The translations under genes and the position numbers were made by a program. A stretch of DNA of 64,000 bases, taken from NCBI GenBank assembly GCA_002746645.1, contig PDPU01000033.1:1-64000 (forward strand), written 5' to 3'. Below, piece after piece: positions 43,297 through 55,680 of the stretch. Under the pieces are notes generated by a model that saw only the letters and a list, made by a program, of their open reading frames with translations, was not told where the DNA came from and made no database searches. Each line of letters starts with the position of its first letter. Position 1 is the stretch's first letter. This stretch comes from Gammaproteobacteria bacterium. Its GTDB lineage: Bacteria > Pseudomonadota > Gammaproteobacteria > Granulosicoccales > Granulosicoccaceae.

Positions 43297-45291
43297 TCAG
43301 CGCCCGCGCAGAAACAGGGCATCGAGTTCGCGCATGTCGAGCGACGTCCAGGTCGGACGCCCGTGATTGCACTGCCCGCTGTTCGGTGTGGCTTCCATCT
43401 GTCGAAGGAGTGCGTTCATCTCGTCCACGGTGAGCTTCCGGTTGGCGCGTACCGAACCGTGACAGGCCATCGACGAGAGCACCGCGTTGACGGCCTGCTC
43501 GACACGCTCGCTGCTGTCGATGCTCATGAGATCGGCGAGTACATCGCGAAGAATCGCTGCCACGTCATGCCGCGTGAGCATGGCCGGGATTTCACGCACA
43601 CGCAGGCTCTCGGGACCGAGGCGTTCGACCACCAGCCCGAGCGAGGCAAGCCAGTCGGCATCGTCTTCACAGCGATCGGCCTCGGCGCGGCTGACATCGA
43701 GCGTCACCGGCACGAGCAGCGCCTGCGTGCCGATGCGACCTGCGCCATACTGCGCCTTGAGGCGCTCGTAGGTAATGCGCTCGTGGGCAGCATGCGCATC
43801 GACGATGATGAGTCCAGCGGCGTTTTCGGCGAGGATGTAGACGCCGTGCAGGTGTGCACGAGCGTAGCCGAGCGGCGGTACCCCGCGGCCTTCCGTGTGT
43901 ACTGCTGCAGCGCCAGCCGGACCTTCGCCAATGCGGTTGTCATCGACGCCGGCTTCCGGCCCGAAGTCGACGCCGCCGTCGGCTGCACCTCCGGGCGACG
44001 CCGCGCCGCTCTCCTGCGCCGGTGCCGCACCGAGTTGATGCATCCCGTCGAGTTCCGCCTGCACGGCCAGGCCCGACGGCCGCGACACACCGAAGGCGGC
44101 ATGACCGGCACGCGCCGGCACACCGCGACCGAGGCTCGCCGCGACGCTGCTCGGCACATCGCCACGCGCGCTGCCGCCCGCAGTATGCGAGAAGTCGCCA
44201 CCCGAGTGCGCCGCAGCACCACCGGCAACGCCCGCATCGGAAGCATCGGCGGAATCTGCGTCGAGATGCGCCTCCGGGCGGATCGCGCCGAGAAATTCCT
44301 TCAGGGAGCGGCGCACGAAGCCATGCACGAGCTGACTGTCGCGAAAGCGCACTTCCAGCTTGCCGGGATGCACGTTCACGTCCACGGCGTCGGGTGGGAT
44401 GCCGAGAAACAGCACGTAGGCCGGCTGCCGCTGATGATAGATGAGATCGCTGTAGGCCTGCTTGACCGCGCTCATGATGACCTTGTCGCGCACCGCACGC
44501 CCGTTGACGAAGAAGTACTGCATGTCGGCCTGGCTGCGCGAGAACACGGGGTCGGCCACCCAACCCGAGAGCGTGAGCTCGTTGAGTTCCAGCGACACGG
44601 TATGCGCCGCCGCGGCGAATTCGCGCCCCATGATCTCGCCCATGCGTCGATCGCGTTCCGCCTGACCGGTGGCCGCCTTGCAGGCAAACACCGACTTGCC
44701 GTTGTGCAGGAGTTCGAAGGCGCATGCGGGTGCCGCGAGCGCCTGGGTTCTGACCACGGCACCGACGCGCGCGAGTTCGGTACGCGGTGTGCGCAGGAAC
44801 TTGCGCCGTGCCGGCACGTTGAAGAACAGTGACCTGACATCGACCGTGGTGCCCACGGGATGCGGTGCCGGCTCATGGCGCGTGTTGCCCTGATCGTAGT
44901 CGATGCGCGCGCCGTGTTCACTGCCGCGCGTGGCCGAGGTCAGCACGAGATGCGACACCGAGGCGATGCTCGGCAGGGCTTCACCACGAAAGCCGAGCGT
45001 GGCCACTTCCTGAAGATCGCTCATCGAATGGATCTTGCTCGTGGCATGGCGCGACAGGGCCAGCGGCAGCTCCTCGGCAGCAATGCCCGCGCCGTTGTCG
45101 CGCACCCGGATGCGTTCGATGCCACCCTGCTCGAGTTCGATCTCGATGCGCGTGGCACCCGCATCCAGCGCGTTTTCGATGAGTTCCTTGACGATCGATG
45201 CCGGACGTTCGACCACTTCGCCGGCCGCGATCTGGTTGATCAGGTGATCGGGAAGCTGGCGAATGTGACCGTCGGCCGACGTCTCGCTCAT
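43297..45291 (-). CDS. mutL: DNA mismatch repair protein MutL (endonuclease-like type)
   Basis: MutL links mismatch recognition by MutS to strand incision. The GHKL ATPase domain has IAAGEVVERPASIVKELIENALDAGATRI, DNGAGI and TLGFRGEALPSIASV. A Gly/Ala-rich linker of about 130 residues follows. In the C-terminal domain, DAHAAHERITYE resembles the DQHA(X)2E(X)4E endonuclease motif with Gln replaced by Ala, and CNHGRPTW and ACHGSVRANR match metal-site motifs of endonuclease MutLs. Start overlaps the amiC stop as ATGA. Confidence 0.97.
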   Translation of the reverse strand: MSETSADGHIRQLPDHLINQIAAGEVVERPASIVKELIENALDAGATRIEIELEQGGIERIRVRDNGAGIAAEELPLALSRHATSKIHSMSDLQEVATLGFRGEALPSIASVSHLVLTSATRGSEHGARIDYDQGNTRHEPAPHPVGTTVDVRSLFFNVPARRKFLRTPRTELARVGAVVRTQALAAPACAFELLHNGKSVFACKAATGQAERDRRMGEIMGREFAAAAHTVSLELNELTLSGWVADPVFSRSQADMQYFFVNGRAVRDKVIMSAVKQAYSDLIYHQRQPAYVLFLGIPPDAVDVNVHPGKLEVRFRDSQLVHGFVRRSLKEFLGAIRPEAHLDADSADASDAGVAGGAAAHSGGDFSHTAGGSARGDVPSSVAASLGRGVPARAGHAAFGVSRPSGLAVQAELDGMHQLGAAPAQESGAASPGGAADGGVDFGPEAGVDDNRIGEGPAGAAAVHTEGRGVPPLGYARAHLHGVYILAENAAGLIIVDAHAAHERITYERLKAQYGAGRIGTQALLVPVTLDVSRAEADRCEDDADWLASLGLVVERLGPESLRVREIPAMLTRHDVAAILRDVLADLMSIDSSERVEQAVNAVLSSMACHGSVRANRKLTVDEMNALLRQMEATPNSGQCNHGRPTWTSLDMRELDALFLRGR

Positions 45292-46598
45292 TGCGCACCC
45301 CGGCGGCTGGCGAATGTCGTGCCCTCGGGCGCGTGCTGGGAGAGCCAGTCCTCGAGACCGCGGGCGATGGCCTCGGCCAGCCCCTGCTGAAAATTCGGTT
45401 TCTGCAGTTTCCTTTCCTCGTCGGGATTCGATATGAAGGCGGTTTCGACCAGTATCGAGGGAATGTCGGGTGACTTCAAGACCGCGAAGCCGGCCTGCTC
45501 GACCTCGCGCTTGTGTACGGGGCCGATCTGTTCGAGTTCGGCGAGTACGGCATTGCCAAGCCCGATGCTGCCCTCGAGCGTGTGATCCTGGATGAGATCG
45601 AGCACGGTTTCGCGAAGACTCGGGTCGATCTCGCCCAGTTCGACGTCACCGCCGTGGATGCGCGCATTCTCCTTTTCGCTGCGCGCCAGCCAGGCGGCCA
45701 TGGTGGAACTCGCACCGTCGAGCGACAAGGCGTACACCGAACTGCCCGCCGGGCCCAGCCGCGCCACCGCATCGGCATGAATCGACACGAAGACATCGGC
45801 CCCGGCCTCGCGTGCAAGCTGCGGACGCTGACCGAGACCGAGATAGGTGTCGTCGACCCGCGTCATCATGGGGCGCACGCCATCGATGGCATCAAGCACA
45901 TGGTAGAGCCTTGTCGCGATCTGCAGCACCACGTCCTTCTCGAGCACGCCGTGTCGCCCGCGCGCACCGCTGTCCCGGCCACCATGCCCGGGGTCGATGG
46001 CGACGATGACATCACGAGCGGCACTGCGGCGCTGCGGCGCGGTTGCGGGTCTGCTTGCGGCTGCGGGTTCGGTTGCAGCGTCAGGGGCGGACTCACTGGT
46101 GCTTGCCGATGCCGAGGGTGACCGCGCTGCATCCCCGTAGGGCGGCACCGGCGCATCACCCGGTGCCAGCACGAAACCCGAGAGCGCCTCGGGTACCGGA
46201 AACGTCAGGTCGATCACGAGGCGGCGCTCCCGCTGACGCTCGACCACACGGTAGGTGGGCACCACGGCGCGATCGAGTTCGAGCACCAGACGCAGACGCC
46301 CATCGGCCTGCCGGCCTTCACGCAGTGCAAGCACGTGCCCGAGCGGATCGGGTGGCAGGGGAGCGCGCGTCGACGCCACCGTATCGGGCAGATCGATCAC
46401 GAGACGATGCGGATTCTCGAGCGTGAACAGAGAAGGCTTGCCACTGTCGAGATCGAGGTCGACGTGCATGCGCAGGGTGTCCTGATACACGAGTCGATAG
46501 CCATGCAGTTCGGCCGCGGTCGTCGACAGTACAAGCACGGGCAACCACAGGCAGACAAGCCATCGAATCAGGCGGTGTGCTTTCGGCATGAGCGACAT
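45288..46598 (-). CDS. amiC: N-acetylmuramoyl-L-alanine amidase with AMIN domain
   Basis: This periplasmic zinc amidase cleaves peptide stems from septal peptidoglycan. A signal peptide (RLIRWLVCLWLPVLVLSTTAA) precedes an AMIN domain (about 27-135), a Ser/Ala/Pro linker and the Amidase_3 domain with AIDPGHGGRDSGARG, MTRVDDTYLGLGQR, VSIHADA and SILVETAFISNPDEE. No LysM domain is present, unlike E. coli AmiB; AmiB or AmiC naming is by architecture. ATG 46598 or 46589 are possible starts. Coupled to mutL. Confidence 0.95.
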   Translation of the reverse strand: MSLMPKAHRLIRWLVCLWLPVLVLSTTAAELHGYRLVYQDTLRMHVDLDLDSGKPSLFTLENPHRLVIDLPDTVASTRAPLPPDPLGHVLALREGRQADGRLRLVLELDRAVVPTYRVVERQRERRLVIDLTFPVPEALSGFVLAPGDAPVPPYGDAARSPSASASTSESAPDAATEPAAASRPATAPQRRSAARDVIVAIDPGHGGRDSGARGRHGVLEKDVVLQIATRLYHVLDAIDGVRPMMTRVDDTYLGLGQRPQLAREAGADVFVSIHADAVARLGPAGSSVYALSLDGASSTMAAWLARSEKENARIHGGDVELGEIDPSLRETVLDLIQDHTLEGSIGLGNAVLAELEQIGPVHKREVEQAGFAVLKSPDIPSILVETAFISNPDEERKLQKPNFQQGLAEAIARGLEDWLSQHAPEGTTFASRRGAQ

Positions 46599-46709
46599 GG
46601 ACGACGGTGACGGTGGCAACGGCGGAGTTCGGACAGTGGATCGTCCCTGGTTCGAACCCCGTTGGTCGATCCATCCATCATCAGGTCGATCCAACTGACT
46701 GATTCGAAT

Positions 46710-47190
46710 TCAGAGTGCGTCGATACGCTCGAGTTCCGGTCCGGCAAGACGCAATTGTCGCAGATTGTCGCCGCCGATCCGGATCTCGATGACAAGATCG
46801 GGTTCGGGCAGCACTCCGCTCCCGCGGCTCGGCCATTCGATCAGCACCAGCCGCGCGGTGGCAAGGAACTCACCGATGTCAAGATAGTACAGTTCCTCGG
46901 GATCGGCGAGACGGTAGAGATCCATGTGAACCAGCATCCCGAACGGCGACTCGTACTGCTCGACAAGCGTATAGGTGGGGCTGCGTATGGTGCCCTCCAC
47001 CCCGAGTGCGTGCAGCATGGCCCGCGCCAGCACGCTCTTGCCGGCACCGAGGTCTCCGACAAGATGCACGACCACGCCACTCTCGGCGGGTTCGTCACGA
47101 GCGGATCCGGCCGCAAGCCGAGTGGCGAGTGAGCCCGCAAAGGTGACCATGGCCGCTTCGTCGGCAATGTCGAACCGCCGTTCCCGAACA

Positions 47191-47198
<8 letters not shown>
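46710..47198 (-). CDS. tsaE: tRNA threonylcarbamoyladenosine biosynthesis ATPase TsaE
   Basis: TsaE is the ATPase of the TsaBDE complex that makes t6A37 in tRNA. Walker A is VGDLGAGKSVLARAM; RSPTYTLVEQYESPFGMLVHMDLYRLADPEEL and LVLIEWPSRG are family signatures. 162 residues. Its start overlaps the end of the cytochrome gene by 8 bp, so it may be read from the same transcript. amiC follows after 111 bp. Confidence 0.97.
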
Positions 47199-49169
<1,971 letters not shown>

Positions 49170-49185
<16 letters not shown>

Positions 49186-50849
49186 CGGCGAATCGTCCTT
49201 GACCGCAGTACCAGCAGCACCATCAGCAGCGCCCACGGGCCCATCGCCCCTGTTCCTTCGCCGACAACGACCGCACCGCCAGAGCCGGTGTCGCCACTTT
49301 CACTGCCGTTGCCTGTTTCGCTGCTGCCGCCCGTTTCAGTACCACCGCCCGTCTCGGTGCCGTTACCTGTCTCGGCGCCGGTCCCGGATTCGCTGCCCGT
49401 CGAGCCCTCTCCCGAGCCGGATTCGCCTGGTTCGCCGGTGGTGCCCGCGGATTCCCCGAGGTAGCGAATACGCCGAATCTCGCCCGTGGTGATGCTCGCG
49501 TAGTAGAGCGCACCATCGTCGGCGAAGCGCATCTCGCTGATCGGCGGCATGTCGCTGGCGAAGGGTTCACCGTTGCGACCCGCGACATCCTCCAGCGCGA
49601 TCTCGTCGCCGGCCAGCATCGACCCCGGCACCTCGTCAGCCAGCGCCAGCTCGCCGTGATGGATCCAGCCCTGGATGAAATCGGCGAAGAAGAGTTGTCC
49701 GCGCAGTGATGCGGGAAACACGTCGCCACGCTCGAAATCGCCGACGATGACCGCGCCCGATTCACCGCGGTGCCAGCTGAAAACCGGTGCCGTGACCGCC
49801 TCGCGCGCATCGTACATCGCCTGACAGGCATCGAGCGTGGCGTAGTCCACTTCGCGCAGACTTTCGCCGGCAATGCCGCTGTAGCAGGGCCAGCCGAAGT
49901 TCCGCCCGGCTCCGGCATTGACTTCCTCCCATCGCTCCCAGCCGACGTCACCGACCACCGGCACACCGGTACCGGGCTGCAGCGCCAGACTGTAGGGATT
50001 CCGAAGCCCGTAGGCGAGCACGCGCGAGCGGTTGCTCGCAGGGTTGCCGTCGTAGAAGGGATTGTCGGCGAGGCCCTCGCCCGTGTCGGCGTCGATGCGC
50101 AGAATCTTTCCGCGCAGGCTGTCGAGCGAAAGCGCTTCGAGCGCCAGCGCCGACACTTCACGATAGCTCGCACCGTCACCGTGCGTCACCACGAGCGCAC
50201 CATCGTCGGCGAAGCGCATCTTGCCGATGGTGTGGGAATCCTCGTCGACCCCGAGGCAGTCGACCAGCGGATTGCCGGCCTCGTCGAGGCAGGACGGCGT
50301 GGCCGTATCGTGCACGCCGGTGGCATCGCCGATCGTGTCGTAACGACTGTTCGCCCCGAGAATGATCTCGAGACTGCCCGGTACCGCAGTGCGGTACTCC
50401 GTTGCACTGTCGGCGCGCACGCGCACGAGGCGCGCCACCCGATTGCCGTTGCCGTCGGCGGCGCCGGGCCCCGTGAGGTTCTGCGCCATGAGTTCCGGCG
50501 GATCAAACGTGTAGATCAGATAGACCCAGGGCAGATCCGGAAAATTCGGATGCAGCTCGATGCCGAGCAGTCCGCGATCGACACGGTCGTTCACCTCGTC
50601 GGACAGATCGATGAAGGGCGTCGCCAGCGGCACGCCGTTCTCGACGGCATGCACGAGACCGGATTTCTCGGCCACGTAGAAACCACCGTCGGGCCGCGCC
50701 ACGAAACTCGTGGGCTGGCCGGGAAGATCGCTCACGACGCCTTCATCGACGAAGCCATCCGGCAGCGTGACGCCGAACGCAGGTGCGACGATCAGCCAGA
50801 GCAGAAAGGCAAGGCAGGTGGATTGGGACACTTTCACGATCGGGAGCAT
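49170..50849 (-). CDS. PQQ-dependent sugar dehydrogenase family protein with C-terminal anchor
   Basis: The 559-residue protein has a signal peptide (LAFLLWLIVAPAFGV) and a six-bladed propeller of the glucose/sorbosone dehydrogenase family: ARPDGGFYVAEKSGLVH, RGLLGIELHPNFPD, SHTIGKMRFADDGALVVTHGDGA, GKILRIDADTGEG, LAYGLRNPYSLAL and EEVNAGAGRNFGWPCYSG. These usually oxidise aldoses with PQQ; the substrate is unknown. After residue 460 come a Gly/Ser/Glu/Thr linker, a hydrophobic helix (GPWALLMVLLVL) and a basic tail (RSRTIRRCRCA), a sorting or membrane-anchor signal. First gene of the operon with the five-haem lipoprotein. Confidence 0.88.
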
Positions 50850-50938
50850 GGGTGGATGGTCGACAATGGCGCCATTGTAGAGTCGACAGCCACTTTCGTT
50901 GCAAGGTGATTCACATTACCCACAGCCAGGGTCATCAG

Positions 50939-51859
50939 CTAGCTGTCGAGACCGTCGATGGCCGCCTGCCAGGCCTCGTCCACCGGCACATCGAGGGTCA
51001 GACGCTCGCCGCGCCACTCGAAGGCGAGCAGACGGCTGTGCAGGAAGAGTCTGCCGAGGCCCTGTTCCCGAAACGCTCGATTGATTCGATTGTCGCCGTA
51101 ACGTTCGTCTCCGATCACCGGATGTCCGGCGTGCCTTGCGTGCACGCGAATCTGGTGGGTACGGCCCGTATGCAGGGTCACATCCAGCAAGGTCGCGCCG
51201 GCGAGGCGCGCGACGATCGTGAATGCCGTCTGCGCCGGCTGACCCTCGGGATCGACCATGACCCGCCGCTCGCCCGCGTGCGCGACATTCTTCGACAGCG
51301 GCGCATCGATATCGGCAAGCGTTGCCGGCCATTGCCCGGCGACGAGGGCAAGATAGCGCTTTTCCACCCGTCGTTCACGAAAGAGCGCCTGCAGTTCGCG
51401 ATTGACGAGGCCGTTTCTCGCCACCAGCAGAAGCCCGCTGGTGGCGCGATCGAGCCGGTGCACGAGTTCGAGGCCAGGCTCATCCCGCGCCTGCCGGAGT
51501 GCATCGATCAGTCCCACGGGGATGCCGCTGCCGGCATGCACGGCCACACCGGCAGGCTTGGCGAGTGCCAGCATGTCGGCACTCTCGAACACCACTGCGG
51601 CGGCGGCGCGCGCCGCGTAGTCATCCGGCACCCGCACCTTGTCGGTCGACTTCATCCTGAGCGGCGGGATGCGCACCTGCTCTCCGGCCACGAGTCTGCG
51701 CATGGCCTTTGCCCGTTTTCCGTCCACACGCACCTCACCCTTGCGGATGATGCGGTAGATGTGGCTCTTCGGCACCCCGGGGCAGTGCCTGAGCAGGTAG
51801 TTGTCGAGGCGCTGACCGTCCTCGTTACGCGAGACCTCGAGCAGACGCACCCCTGTCAT
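50939..51859 (-). CDS. rluC: 23S rRNA pseudouridine synthase RluC
   Basis: RluC makes pseudouridines 955, 2504 and 2580 in E. coli 23S rRNA. An N-terminal S4 domain (NEDGQRLDNYLLRHCPGVPKSHIYRIIRKGEVRVDGKR) precedes the catalytic domain with the active-site Asp in HRLDRATSGLLL and LHTGRTHQIRVHARHAGHPVIGDERYG. 306 residues. Divergent from rne, the conserved gammaproteobacterial arrangement that separates RluC from RluD. Confidence 0.96.
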   Translation of the reverse strand: MTGVRLLEVSRNEDGQRLDNYLLRHCPGVPKSHIYRIIRKGEVRVDGKRAKAMRRLVAGEQVRIPPLRMKSTDKVRVPDDYAARAAAAVVFESADMLALAKPAGVAVHAGSGIPVGLIDALRQARDEPGLELVHRLDRATSGLLLVARNGLVNRELQALFRERRVEKRYLALVAGQWPATLADIDAPLSKNVAHAGERRVMVDPEGQPAQTAFTIVARLAGATLLDVTLHTGRTHQIRVHARHAGHPVIGDERYGDNRINRAFREQGLGRLFLHSRLLAFEWRGERLTLDVPVDEAWQAAIDGLDS

Positions 51860-52006
51860 GTTCCGGCACCTTCATCATCGCCCCTGTGATAGGCATCGAA
51901 CGATAGCGCACTGTCGCGGACCACGGATGCCCATGGCGCAGGAAATGCCATTGCTCGATTCGAGCCGCAGCAGCAGGGGTCAACGAAATGACACGGAAAA
52001 CGTCGA

Positions 52007-52035
52007 TTGCCGATTGACAGCGACACTGCTATAGT
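52007..52035 (+). promoter_or_regulatory. rne promoter
   Basis: TTGCCG and TATAGT are separated by exactly 17 bases, giving a good sigma70-type promoter with a start near 52042, the only strong match in the gap. An adjacent TTGACA at 52014-52019 is too close to the -10 to be used. Confidence 0.6.
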
Positions 52036-52490
52036 GGGATGTCGCAAGGCAAGGAGCTGCCTTCGATCTGCGTTACCAGCCACGGAGTGCCAGACGCGAT
52101 TCCGAACGCTTCGGGGGCACCTCCAGCCACCGTCGAGCCCCGCTGTTCAAGTTGGGCGGCTCGTCGGCGTACGGCCGATCCAGCGCATCAGAAAGTTCAC
52201 CAACTACCCTGAACGAAACGAGACCGGACATCTCGCTCGCCGGGGTCTGGCCGCACCGGCCCTGCCGGTCGGCGCCACATTCATCCGAATCATTACCTAG
52301 AGTCGGATCCGCACGAGCGGGCAACGGAACCGGTGGCCTCCCCGAGAGGGCATCCGGCAAGAACAACAATTCCGAGAACAACAGTCGATGCCAAGCGCAT
52401 TTCCGACCAACATGCTCCTGACCCCTTTCCGGTGCCTGCACCCGAAGGTCGAGCTGTCGGCGGCGCGGCATCCCTGCCCGTTCGGGGCCG

Positions 52491-52505
52491 GGTCCGATAC
52501 GGACC
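52491..52505 (+). promoter_or_regulatory. Hairpin just before the rne start codon
   Basis: GGTCCG-ATA-CGGACC is a perfect 6-bp stem ending nine bases before the ATG. No Shine-Dalgarno sequence is free nearby, so the hairpin may control ribosome access or RNase E autoregulation. Confidence 0.5.
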
Positions 52506-52514
52506 AGTCATCTC

Positions 52515-55500
52515 ATGAAACGCATGCTGATCAATGCAACTCACTCCGAAGAGTTGCGCGTGGCCATCGTCGACGGCCAGAAACTTGTCGACCTCGATAT
52601 CGAACACAAGAACCGGGAACAGCGTAAATCCAACATCTACAAGGCGAAGATCACCCGCATCGAGCCGAGCCTCGAAGCCGCCTTCGTCGACTACGGCGCC
52701 GATCGTCACGGTTTCCTGCCCTTCAAGGAAATCTCGACGGAATACCTTGCCAATGACGGCCGCAAGGAAGATGGCAGCAAGGCCACGATCAAGGAATGCC
52801 TGAAGGAAGGCCAGGAAATCATCGTCCAGGTCGAGAAGGAAGAACGCGCGAACAAGGGCGCTGCCCTCACCACCTACATCAGTCTCGCCGGGCGCTTTCT
52901 CGTGCTCATGCCCAACAATGCCAGGGCGGGTGGCGTCTCGCGCCGCATCGAGGGTGCAGAGCGCTCGGAACTGAAGGCTGCAATGGCGAAGGTCACGGTA
53001 CCCGACGGCATGGGCACCATCGTGCGCACCGCCGGCATCGGCCGCAACGTCGACGAACTGCAGTGGGATCTCGACTACCAGGCCGACATCTGGAAAGCCA
53101 TCCAGGAGGCCGCCGAAGGTCGAAAGGCGCCCTTTCTGATCTACCAGGAAAGCAACATCATCGTTCGCTGCCTCAGGGACTACTTCAAGGGCGACATCGG
53201 CGAAATCGTGGTTGACGAAGCCGCCACTCACCAGCAGGCAGCCGATTTCATCAGCACCTACATGCCGCAGAACGCGAAGCGACTCCGGCACTACGACGAT
53301 GACATTCCCCTGTTCAACCGTTATCAGGTCGAGTCGCAGATCGAATCGGCCTTCCAGCGCGAAGTGCGCCTGCCCTCGGGAGGCTCCATCGTCATCGACC
53401 ACACCGAGGCGCTGACCTCGATCGACATCAACTCGGCGCGGGCCACCCGCGGCGGTGACATCGAGGAAACCGCCACCAACACCAACCTCGAAGCCGCCGA
53501 GGAAATCGCTCGGCAGCTCCGCATCCGCGACCTTGGCGGGCTCGTGGTCATCGACTTCATCGACATGATGGCGTCGAAGAACCAGCGCGCGGTGGAAAAC
53601 CGCCTGCGTGAATCGCTCAAGCAGGACCGCGCCCGCGTGCAGGTGGGCCGCATCTCGCGCTTCGGCCTGCTCGAAATGTCGCGGCAGCGCCTGCGCCCGT
53701 CGCTCGGCGAGTCCTCCGAAAACGTCTGTCCGCGCTGCCAGGGCTACGGCACCATTCGCGGCGTCGAATCCACCGCCCTTTCCATCCTCCGTCTCGTCGA
53801 GGAAGAGGCCATGAAGGACAACACCGCACAGGTGTTCGCCGATGTGCCCGTGGACGTTGCCACCTATCTGCTGAACGAGAAACGCGGCAACATCAACGAG
53901 ATCGAGGCGAGAAACCATGTAAGCCTCCTGATCGTCGCCAACCCTTCGCTCGACACGCCGAACTACACCATCGAGCGTGTGCGCGCGAACGATGACGAAC
54001 ACGGCTCGAAGAACCACAAGAGCTACGAACTCGCGGTCGACCATGACGAGCGCCCGACCTTCGGTGAAGAGAAGGAAACGCGGCCTGCCGAGCGTGCTGC
54101 GGTCAGCACCATCACCCCCTCGGCCCCCGCCCCGCTGCCGACGCGGCTGCTCGCAGCGAAGGAAGAACTCACCGCCACGCAGACAACCAATGACAGCCAC
54201 GGCATCCGTGGACTCATCAGCAAGGTATCGGCCTTCTTCGGCGCCGCCAACGACGAGGGCAGCGGCTCGGCGAAGACAGCCGATACGGACAGGAACCGTG
54301 GCGAGCCGAAGCGTCGCGCACCAGGCGAAGGCTCGAACCGCAGGAAGACCAATGGCGAATCACGCCAGCGCCGCGGCGGCCGCAACGCGCAGTCTCGCGG
54401 CAAGCACGAGAACAGGGATGGCAAGGGGCGCGGTACACGCGCCGAAGGTTCGCGCAAGGACCGGGAACACCATGAAGATGGTGACGGACGCGGTCGCAGG
54501 CGCGGTGGAAGGAACGCCGAAGCGCGCGGCCGCAACGGTGAAGCGCGCGGCAGGAGTGGCGAAGCACGTGGCCGCAACGGCGATGCGCGTGGCGACGCGC
54601 GTGGCGACGCGCGTGGCGATGCGCGTGGCGAAGGATCGGCCGCCAATGACCATGGCAAGCGCCGCCGCGGCGCGAAGACCGAACAGGAGGTCACGCGTGG
54701 CGATGACGATCAGGTTGCAGCGCGCGGTCCCGACAACGAACTCGACGGCAACGATGGTGGCAAGTCCGGTGGCCGCAGCCGTGGGCGTCGTGGTGGCCGT
54801 CGCCGCGGCAACCGCGGTGGACGCAACCGCCGCGAGAACGGCGAGAGCAGCAGGAACGGCGACAACCACGCGAACACGGTGGCGACTGCTGCCGACGCAA
54901 ACGGCAACAACAGCGGCAACAACAGCGGCAACAACAAAAGCAACAGCAACAACGGCGACAAGCCGGCTGACGACACTGCAACCACAACCAGCGCAACGAC
55001 ATCGGCAAATCCGCCTGCCGCGGCAACGGCAGTTGCAGCCGTGAGTGCTGCCGTCACGGGCGCCCCGGCGGGTGCCCCGGCGGATGCCACGGCCGATGCC
55101 AGAGGCGCTTCGGCCGCGGAAACCAACAGCAATGGCGCGGACGACGACGTCTCGACCGAGCAAAAGCGTCGTCGTCACGGCGGAAGTCGTCGCCGTGAAC
55201 GGGTCGCCAGCAAACAGGCCGTGCGGGCGGCCAGTGAAGAAAAAGGTGGCAACGGCGGTGCCGGAGACAGTGCAAGCGCATCGACCAGACCCGCGGCAGA
55301 TGTCGGGTCTACCGCGGAAAGCAAGCCCGCCGCGGAAAGCAAGCCCACTGCGACTGCGGAGCACAAGCCTGCCGCGAAGAGCAAGTCCGCCACGGATGCC
55401 AAACCGGCAGCGGCGTCCGGATCAAAGGCGTCCCCGGCGGAAGCCACGAAGCCTGCTTCACAAGGCGACAACGGTGGTATGTCCTTCGCCTCGAAGAAAG

Positions 55501-55583
55501 TGGCGGATGTCAAACAGCACACTGCTGCTCCGCCGCCGGTGGCGTCGACGGAAAAGGCAGAGTCGACAAGCAGCGACAGCTGA
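52515..55583 (+). CDS. rne: Ribonuclease E
   Basis: RNase E is the main mRNA-decay and rRNA/tRNA-processing endonuclease and degradosome scaffold. The catalytic half (about 1-510) has the S1 domain ([23 protein letters not shown]), the 5'-sensor, the DNase I-like site ([50 protein letters not shown]) and the Zn-link CPRCQGYG (405-408). The C-terminal 500 residues are disordered, with Arg/Gly-rich RNA-binding repeats ([18 protein letters not shown]) and Ala/Lys/Pro stretches. 1022 residues. GC remains high; the tail is repetitive but in frame. Confidence 0.98.
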   Translation: MKRMLINATHSEELRVAIVDGQKLVDLDIEHKNREQRKSNIYKAKITRIEPSLEAAFVDYGADRHGFLPFKEISTEYLANDGRKEDGSKATIKECLKEGQEIIVQVEKEERANKGAALTTYISLAGRFLVLMPNNARAGGVSRRIEGAERSELKAAMAKVTVPDGMGTIVRTAGIGRNVDELQWDLDYQADIWKAIQEAAEGRKAPFLIYQESNIIVRCLRDYFKGDIGEIVVDEAATHQQAADFISTYMPQNAKRLRHYDDDIPLFNRYQVESQIESAFQREVRLPSGGSIVIDHTEALTSIDINSARATRGGDIEETATNTNLEAAEEIARQLRIRDLGGLVVIDFIDMMASKNQRAVENRLRESLKQDRARVQVGRISRFGLLEMSRQRLRPSLGESSENVCPRCQGYGTIRGVESTALSILRLVEEEAMKDNTAQVFADVPVDVATYLLNEKRGNINEIEARNHVSLLIVANPSLDTPNYTIERVRANDDEHGSKNHKSYELAVDHDERPTFGEEKETRPAERAAVSTITPSAPAPLPTRLLAAKEELTATQTTNDSHGIRGLISKVSAFFGAANDEGSGSAKTADTDRNRGEPKRRAPGEGSNRRKTNGESRQRRGGRNAQSRGKHENRDGKGRGTRAEGSRKDREHHEDGDGRGRRRGGRNAEARGRNGEARGRSGEARGRNGDARGDARGDARGDARGEGSAANDHGKRRRGAKTEQEVTRGDDDQVAARGPDNELDGNDGGKSGGRSRGRRGGRRRGNRGGRNRRENGESSRNGDNHANTVATAADANGNNSGNNSGNNKSNSNNGDKPADDTATTTSATTSANPPAAATAVAAVSAAVTGAPAGAPADATADARGASAAETNSNGADDDVSTEQKRRRHGGSRRRERVASKQAVRAASEEKGGNGGAGDSASASTRPAADVGSTAESKPAAESKPTATAEHKPAAKSKSATDAKPAAASGSKASPAEATKPASQGDNGGMSFASKKVADVKQHTAAPPPVASTEKAESTSSDS

Positions 55584-55645
55584 ACGATCCATCCGTATCC
55601 GGGTTATCCGGGCTACCAGGACTTCAGCTGCGTATGCGCGTGTTT

Positions 55646-55680
55646 CCTGATCAGGCGGTTTTCCGATCCGCCTGATCAGG
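55646..55680 (+). terminator. rne terminator
   Basis: CCTGATCAGGCGG and CCGCCTGATCAGG form a perfect 13-bp stem with loop TTTTCCGAT, followed by TGGTTTTCC. The right arm overlaps the 3' end of the convergent GTPase gene (stop at 55676). A second copy of GGTTTTCCGA...CTGATCAG follows, so the element is partly duplicated. Confidence 0.75.

Larger units (their letters stand above)
51860..52514. other. rluC-rne divergent region and long rne leader
   Basis: These 655 bp hold no gene. The rne promoter lies at 52007-52035, so about 470 bases form the rne 5' untranslated leader. It contains several GC-rich stems and runs close to the start codon. In E. coli the rne leader folds into hairpins through which RNase E degrades its own mRNA; the same role is likely here but not shown. 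The rluC promoter should lie in the left 150 bp; I could not assign it. Confidence 0.6.

Noticed and set aside
43186-44832. 548-codon plus-strand ORF
   Set aside because: Antisense to mutL; no recognisable domains.
52293-54200. 635-codon minus-strand ORF
   Set aside because: Antisense to the catalytic half of rne; shadow of the conserved gene.
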